From Diatrype stigma (Eukaryota > Ascomycota > Sordariomycetes > Xylariales > Diatrypaceae): a DNA stretch of 64,000 nucleotides. Every line of letters begins with the position of its first letter. The stretch's first letter is position 1. A model generated the notes under the pieces. That model did not search any database, had not been told where the DNA came from, and worked only from the letters and a program-made list of their open reading frames with translations. The stretch spans positions 101,542 through 165,541 of the forward strand of contig JAKJXP020000102.1 of NCBI GenBank assembly GCA_022225965.2, in the 5' to 3' direction. The translations under genes were made by a program, and so were the position numbers. Below, piece by piece: positions 59,040 to 64,000 of this stretch.

Positions 59040-61319
59040 AAAAAAAATCCTCGAATTATTTTGCGAATTTATTTCGGGCATATTAAATAATATAGCCGTA
59101 TAAGCTAATATATCCGAATAACTTTACGAACGCATATTTGCCTTATTTAAAAGGCTTTCCAATTATGAAATAATCGTAAATTTAACGAAATTCCTAATAT
59201 TCGTTAAAAAAAATCTTTTTAAGCTTCGTAATTTCCGAAAAAAAAATCGAAACCGATTTAATTAAAATCGCGGCCATTCGAAATAGGCCCAAGTCGATAA
59301 CAATAACCGAAATTCGAACGTTTATAAATATCGCCGATTATTTGCGGTATTTAATTAATAAGTATTCGGAAATCGCTAAATTATTTATAGCCCTTATAAA
59401 CGGCCCAAAAAACGAACGTATCGAATTATTTTCCGAAATTACAATAAGTTAAAAAGCAATTTGCAAAATAATTATAATAACGCCCGTAATTCGGAAATTC
59501 GATTAGCGCCGTTCGATTATTCTTAAAACAAACGTTTCGTAATAATTCGTTAACGCAACGTTATTATAACCCTATATAAAAATAATAAGCGCTTTCGTTT
59601 TATATTTAATTATTTATTTTTCGAAAAAACTTATAAAGATTTAATTACGATATTTCGCTTAAAAAAAACTTTTCGGTATTATGTTAATACTTTAATATTA
59701 ACGGCATTAAATTAAAGGCGGCGATATAATAATAATTATTAATTACGAATCGTTAAAAATAATTAATACAAAAATCGAACAGCCGGTTCGTATATTACGC
59801 TTTTTCGATGCTATCGAGCATTTCGGAATTCGTATCGTATACCGTTCGAACCGAACGAACGTTTTTGCCGATTATTTTTCGAAGCTTTAAAAAGCCGCAA
59901 TAATAACAGCCGAAAAAACCGAACCGATTCGTTACGCCGATTAATTAAACCGATTAAATTTTTAAGCCATTTTCGAAATCCTTTTATATAATATCCTTTT
60001 ATCCTTAATTATATAACGAAAATAAATTAATAAGCACTTTATTATATACCAAAATAAGCTATATAAAATAATTAAATACGAAAAAATATTTAATAACCTT
60101 TCGTATATAAAAGGCATCGCTACGAAAACGCAAACTTTATAAGAAATCCTCGAATACGATAAATTCTTAATATAATTAAAACGGATTTATTACGATTAAA
60201 ACTATTTAACCGTTAAAATAACGTTTTATAATATATAAAAGCAATTTTGGCATTCGAAAATCGTTTTTATTACGCAATAAGTAATTATCGAATATTCGGC
60301 TTATTAATTAATAAAAAAACCGAATTCCTTATTATTAAATTTGCAATCCGTATAATTTCCGGCATTTTTAATTAAATAAATAATCGATTATATATTAATA
60401 AATTCGTTTATAATTTTTATAACTATTAAATACGTTACGGAATAAATAAAAACTAACGTTATTTTTTCCGTTTAATTCGGAAATACGATTCTTATATTTT
60501 CCCATATCGAACGTATTTATGGTATTTCCAAAAAATGAATTAATAATAACGCCGGCGCTTTTAAAAATAAAGCCGTAAACACTTAAAATAAAAAATAAGG
60601 CTTTATCGTAAAGGCTATTATACCAAAGCGCCCGAAAAATAACGGAAAAATAAAAAAGGTTAATAAAAACCTAAAGAAAATTATATTACGTAAATATTAA
60701 GCAAATTTTACGGTTCATTCGTTATTCGAATTATTATAACGAACGGTAATTATTTATAACCGCATTTTTAAACCGAATAGTTATAGCTTATATTTTTTAT
60801 TATTCGGCATAATTCCTTTTTAAAAACAAACCCTATCGGAATTCTACAAATACTTTCACGAACCGACGAAAAAAAAAAGTTCCAAAATAATAAGTTATTA
60901 ATAACAAATTACGAAATATCGCTTATAAAGGCCCGCTTTAATAATATAAAGGCGTTTCGTAATAAAATACGAACGTACTTTTTTAAAAAAAAGGACTTAT
61001 TAAAACGTACGTTTTAAATAATTAGGTTTTTCGTATTCGTTAATGCCAAAAAAGTACGAATCCTATTACGACGGGCCTTAAAGCGTAATTAATTATTATT
61101 TTGATAATACGTATTATTTACGAAGCTTCGGAAAAATCCAATTATAAAACAAATATAACGAAATAAACTTATTTTCGGCCTTTATAAAAAACGAATATTT
61201 CGTACGTAATATATAATATGCGAATAAGTAACTTTTAAAACAGAATTATTAGCGCTTAATAAAAAGGGAAATTAACGATAATAATTAAAAACGATTATAA
61301 TAAAAAAAAAGAATAATTA
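59040..61319 (+). pseudogene. Reverse transcriptase C-terminal part, RNase H and integrase side of element C
   Basis: This is the continuation of the reverse transcriptase interrupted at 51,968. It reads KKILELFCEFISGILNNIAV, then LYERIFALFKRLSNYE, IRTFINIADYLRYLINKYSE and RNase H blocks (YESLKIINTKIEQPVRILRF, FGIRIVYRSNRTNVFADY) to about 59,900. The following 1.4 kb to the 3' LTR is in the integrase position but too degraded to assign motifs. Confidence 0.8.
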
Positions 61320-61502
61320 TAAATCCGGGCATTTTTTATAATGCTAAAAATCGAAAAATCGGAATATAAAATTTTAATAACTTAAAGCGTATAATTATAA
61401 TTAACTTTAATTTAATAACGAATTTAAACCTTTAATATAACCCTAAGTAAATTGCCAATAGCAGTAATTCCCTAGGGGTTCGAAGGACCGGACGCAAAAG
61501 CA
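61320..61502 (+). repeat. 3' LTR of element C
   Basis: 183 bp, TAAATCCGGGCATTTTTTAT to CGCAAAAGCA. Its right third retains more GC (CCTAGGGGTTCGAAGGACCGGA) than the 5' LTR, so RIP was less complete at this border. Confidence 0.85.
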
Positions 61503-61718
61503 TATCCAGTTACCAATTAATTACGTGAGGCCTCCCCGATCCGGAGGAGCACAAGAGCCCAAGTGTTAAATGCCAGCTTTAGGTGGTCAGTGCGTACAGC
61601 TTCTAGTACTAGCTAGCTGCATGCGGAAAACCTTCCAGTGGCAGGTGCCAGGTGCGCAGAAGCTTCGCATCGCCAGGTGCCAGGTGCCTGAAAGGTTCCA
61701 GTGCCAGTTGCCAACGGC

Positions 61719-61770
61719 CCCCCCTCCCCCCCCAACCCCCCCTCCCCCCTTCGGGGGGGGGAGGGGTGGC
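61719..61770. repeat. C-run/G-run hairpin, copy 3
   Basis: C-runs, CTTCGG-like loop and G-runs, in the same module context as the copies at 29,302, 30,007 and 62,171. Confidence 0.8.
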
Positions 61771-61911
61771 TTTTCCACTCCGGCAGACCCGTAATTCCGT
61801 ACGATGCACCCAATTGCAGCCCACAGCTTACGTGCCTGGACCCGTAATTCCGTATAATACACCCAATCACGGCCCTTACAGCCTAGGTGGCTTACGTAAG
61901 CTAGGTGCCTT

Positions 61912-62125
61912 ATACCACCTACCTGCTGCCACCTACCTGCTGCCACCTACCTGCTGCCACCTACCTGCTGCCACCTACCTACCTGCTGCCACTTACCTAC
62001 CTGCTGCCACCTACCTGCTGCCACCTACCTGCTGCCACCTACCTACCTGCTGCCACTTACCTACCTGCTGCCACCTTCCTACCTGCTGCCACCTACTTAC
62101 CTGCTGCCACCTACCTACCTGCAGC
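61912..62125 (+). repeat. 14/18-bp minisatellite block
   Basis: Mostly 14-bp units CTACCTGCTGCCAC at the left, changing to 18-bp units at the right. It ends at CTACCTGCAGCGCCAGGTGCC. Confidence 0.9.
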
Positions 62126-62170
62126 GCCAGGTGCCAGATACCCAAAAGCTTCCAGTGCCAGTTGCCAACG

Positions 62171-62229
62171 GCCCCCCCTCCCCCCCCAACCCCCCCTCCC
62201 CCCCTCCTTTGGGGGGGGGAGGGGGGGCT
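62171..62229. repeat. C-run/G-run hairpin, copy 4
   Basis: C-runs, CTTTGG loop and a long G-run, followed by CTTTTCC as in the other copies. Confidence 0.8.
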
Positions 62230-62319
62230 TTTCCATTCCGGCAGACCCGTAATTCCGTATAATACACCCAATCACGGCCCCTACAGCCTAGGTGGCTTAC
62301 GTAAGCTAGGTGCCTTATA

Positions 62320-62560
62320 CCACTTACCTGCTGCCACCTACCTACCTGCTGCCACCTACCTACCTACTGCCACCTACCTACCTGCTGCCACCTACCTACC
62401 TAGGTACCTACTGCCACCTACCTACCTGCTGCCACCTACCTACCTACTGCCACCTACCTACCTACTGCCACCTACCTACCTACTGCCACCTACCTACCTG
62501 CTGCCACCTACCTACCTACTGCCACCTACCTACCTGCTGCCACTTACCTACCTGTTGCAC
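62320..62560 (+). repeat. 18-bp minisatellite block
   Basis: Regular 18-bp units alternating CTGCTGCCAC and CTACTGCCAC, interrupted once by CTAGGTAC at about 62,400. It ends at the CCTGTTGCACCTAGCTGCAAG boundary. Confidence 0.9.
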
Positions 62561-63081
62561 CTAGCTGCAAGTCCTAGCCCTCCGATTGGGTGCATTCTCT
62601 ATATATGTGGGTCACCTACCTATATCAGTACTAGTAGCTGCTGGCACCTATAACTGCACCTACTGTTACAAGCTACTTAGCTGTTGCAAGCCCCCTAGCT
62701 GTTGTAAGCCCCTAGCTAGTGGCAGCCACTTAGCTTACGTAATTCACCTGGCTATTGGCAGCCACCTACTTACCTGCTGCCACCTAACTCCTGCTGCCAC
62801 TTATTGCTGCCACCAAGCTGCAATCCTAGCCCCCTGATTGGGTGCATCTTTGGTTTAAGTGGGCCACTTACCTATACTAGTAGCTGCTGGCACCTACAAT
62901 TGCACTTACAACCTGCACCTAATTGCTGCAGCTGTTACAGCCCATTTAGCTTACGTAACTTAGCTACCTAGGTAAATTGCAACAGCTAAGTAGGTAAGTG
63001 CAATTGTAGGTGCAATTGTAGGTGCAATTGTAAGTGCCAGCAATCACAGGTCGGCGACCCACATAAATTAGAGACCTACTA

Positions 63082-63485
63082 TTGGGGCTATAACAACTTT
63101 ACTCAAGGGCTATTGCCCTACCATGACAGCTGCTTGCCGGACCTATACCAATGCGCTAGTTTCCAGTTTCCCTAGGTACCTACTTACTTACCTAAGTATC
63201 GTAGCCGCCGCCCCCCCCTTGCGTAATTGCGACCAAGGTGCGAGTGCCCCTTAAGCGCCTTTGGAAGCCATTGGCTAAAGGCTTTATAAAGCCAGCAAAC
63301 GCTGCGCCGGCATTACCGCCAAAGCTATGTCGGATATCGGACTGCTTTAGTATGTCGGTGCTATAGTAATACGAAACCTGGAATATAATAATACTTTTAG
63401 TGGTAGGGGGCCTTAGGTGCTTACCGCGGCCTGACAGTTGGCAAGGTGGGGCTATAGCCCTTAAGTAAAATCTTTATAGCCCCAA
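63082..63485. mobile_element. 404-bp MITE with TA target duplication (Tc1/mariner-type)
   Basis: Terminal inverted repeats of about 44 bp: the left starts TTGGGGCTATAACAACTTTA and the right end reverse-complements to TTGGGGCTATAAAGATTTTA. Both continue into AAGGGCTAT(T/A)GCCC(T/C)ACC. TA dinucleotides flank both ends (63,080-63,081 and 63,486-63,487). There is no coding capacity, so it would have been moved by a transposase encoded elsewhere. It interrupts the right copy of repeat R. Confidence 0.85.
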
Positions 63486-63534
63486 TAGCAGATCTCATAA
63501 ATTAATGATGCACCCAATCAGCGGGCCAGGATTG

Positions 63535-63720
63535 CAGCAGGTAGGTAGGTGGCAGCAGGTAGGTAGGTGGCAGTAGGTAGGTAGGTGGTAGCAAGTAGGT
63601 AGGTGGCAGTAGGTAGGTAGGTGGCAGTAGGTAGGTAGGTGGCAGCAGGTAGGTAGGTGGCAGTAGGTAGGTAGGTGGCAGTAGGTAGGTAAGTGGCAGC
63701 AGGTAGGTAAGTGGCAGCAA
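63535..63720 (-). repeat. Inverted-orientation 18-bp minisatellite block
   Basis: About ten units of the reverse-complement minisatellite (GTAGGTAGGTGGCAGCAG and variants). It is bounded by GCGGGCCAG on the left and CAATTACAGGTCGGCGACCC on the right. Confidence 0.9.
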
Positions 63721-63774
63721 TTACAGGTCGGCGACCCACATAAACTGAAGATGCACCCAATTAGCGGGCCAGTA

Positions 63775-63895
63775 TTGCAGCAGGTAGGTAGGTGGCAGCA
63801 AGTAGGTACTAGTAGGTGGCAGCAGGTAGGTAGGTGGCAGTAGGTAAGTAGGTGGCAGCAGGTAGGTAGGTGGCAGCAGGTAGGTAGGTGGCAGC
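63775..63895 (-). repeat. Inverted-orientation 18-bp minisatellite block
   Basis: Second inverted block with the same left (GCGGGCCAGTATTGCAGCAG) and right boundaries as its neighbours, including one TACTAGTAGG variant. Confidence 0.9.
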
Positions 63896-63954
63896 AATTA
63901 CAGGTCGGCGACCCACATAAACTGAGGATGCACCCAATTAGCGGGCCAGTATTG

Positions 63955-64000
63955 CAGCAGGTAGGTAGGTGGCAGCAAGTAGGTAGGTGGCAGCAGGTAG
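63955..64000 (-). repeat. Inverted-orientation minisatellite block, cut by the window end
   Basis: Third repetition of the higher-order unit (GCGGGCCAG, minisatellite). It continues past the window. Confidence 0.85.

Larger units (their letters stand above)
32191..61502 (+). mobile_element. Element C: outermost Ty3/gypsy LTR retrotransposon (RIP-mutated, twice interrupted)
   Basis: Matching 183-bp LTRs lie at 32,191-32,373 and 61,320-61,502. They begin TGAATCCGGGC/TAAATCCGGGC and end in ACA/GCA. Outside the nested elements, its own sequence is 32,374-32,840, 49,564-51,967 and 59,040-61,319 (about 5.2 kb internal). A gag zinc knuckle and a reverse transcriptase/RNase H with gypsy motifs are readable on the + strand. 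Stops are dense and changes are CpA-to-TpA type. It hosts element A near its 5' end and element D inside its reverse transcriptase. No clear target duplication is seen (CCATA left, TATCC right), so the ends may have been altered by recombination or mutation. Confidence 0.85.
61522..64000. repeat. Composite minisatellite/foldback repeat R, right copy (runs off the window)
   Basis: This copy starts ACGTGAGGCCTCCCCGATCC, about 20 bp after element C, and matches the left copy at 29,112 almost base for base for the first 200 bp or so. It contains the same hairpins (two), GCTTACGTAAGC palindromes (two), CCCGTAATTCCGTA modules and minisatellite blocks. Inverted-orientation modules follow from about 62,950 (repeated CAATTACAGGTCGGCGACCC and GCACCCAATTAGCGGGCCAG). 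A MITE interrupts it at 63,082. It has no RIP-type decay. Its right end is beyond the window. Confidence 0.85.

Noticed and set aside
61470..61500. tRNA B-box-like GGTTCGAAGGACC in the LTR of element C
   Set aside because: No A box or acceptor stem nearby, and the sequence is part of the LTR.
32186..61507. Target duplication for element C
   Set aside because: The flanks (CCATA and TATCC) do not match in direct orientation for any LTR boundary I tried.
61652..62653. 333-codon frame in the right repeat R
   Set aside because: Same minisatellite artefact. The frame also runs through the C-run/G-run hairpins.
63502..63760. Minus-strand YLLPPT-type frames at the window end
   Set aside because: These are translated inverted copies of the same minisatellite.

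Overview
The window is nuclear DNA from a filamentous ascomycete, most likely a Sordariomycete. The evidence is short spliceosomal introns (GT-AG, CTAAC-like branch points), compact GC-rich coding exons, a fungal gene repertoire (Yth1, Dsk2/ubiquilin, DUF1776, Zn2Cys6 factor, MpaB-like oxygenase, NmrA), TAGGTACCTA-rich intergenic DNA and a large AT-rich block with the signature of repeat-induced point mutation (RIP: CpA/TpG depletion, TpA gain, CpG kept). The species cannot be named from this.

Region 1 (1-28.5 kb) is gene-bearing. In order: yth1 (CPSF30-like CCCH protein, +), a DUF1776 SDR-like membrane-anchored protein (-), a subtilisin-like S8 protease with an unresolved 5' end (-), a SAM methyltransferase with a GC-AG intron (-), an amidase (-), a zinc-less MDR/quinone oxidoreductase (-), dsk2 (+), a 7-TM protein of unknown function (-), an MpaB/rubber-oxygenase-like protein (+), an allantoate-permease-type MFS transporter (-), a Zn2Cys6 regulator (+), a fumarylacetoacetate-hydrolase-family enzyme (-) and an NmrA-like protein (-). 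Exon models were built by hand from splice signals, reading phase and family motifs. The divergent transporter/regulator pair with the FAH enzyme and NmrA protein beside it looks like a small catabolic locus. Its substrate is unknown. The shared promoter carries a GATA-type palindrome and a CGG-N10-CCG site.

Region 2 (29.1-31.4 kb and 61.5 kb to the end) consists of two copies of an unusual composite repeat (called R here). It is built from 14/18-bp minisatellites, C-rich/G-rich hairpins, a 12-bp palindrome and inverted arms. The right copy also carries a 404-bp TA-flanked MITE.

Region 3 (32,191-61,502) is a 29-kb nest of four LTR retrotransposons, all in + orientation and all RIP-damaged. 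Outermost is a Ty3/gypsy element (C; 183-bp LTRs). A Ty1/copia element (A; GATTA target duplication) lies inside its 5' part. A second gypsy element (B; 261-bp LTRs, GCTAT/ACTAT) lies inside A. A third gypsy element (D; 223-bp LTRs, TTAAT) lies inside the reverse transcriptase of C. No intact transposon gene remains. I found no tRNA, rRNA or CRISPR array and no gene system that looks wholly new. The least-explained structures are the R repeat, the extra 3' region of element B and the 0.8-kb spacer at 31.4-32.2 kb.
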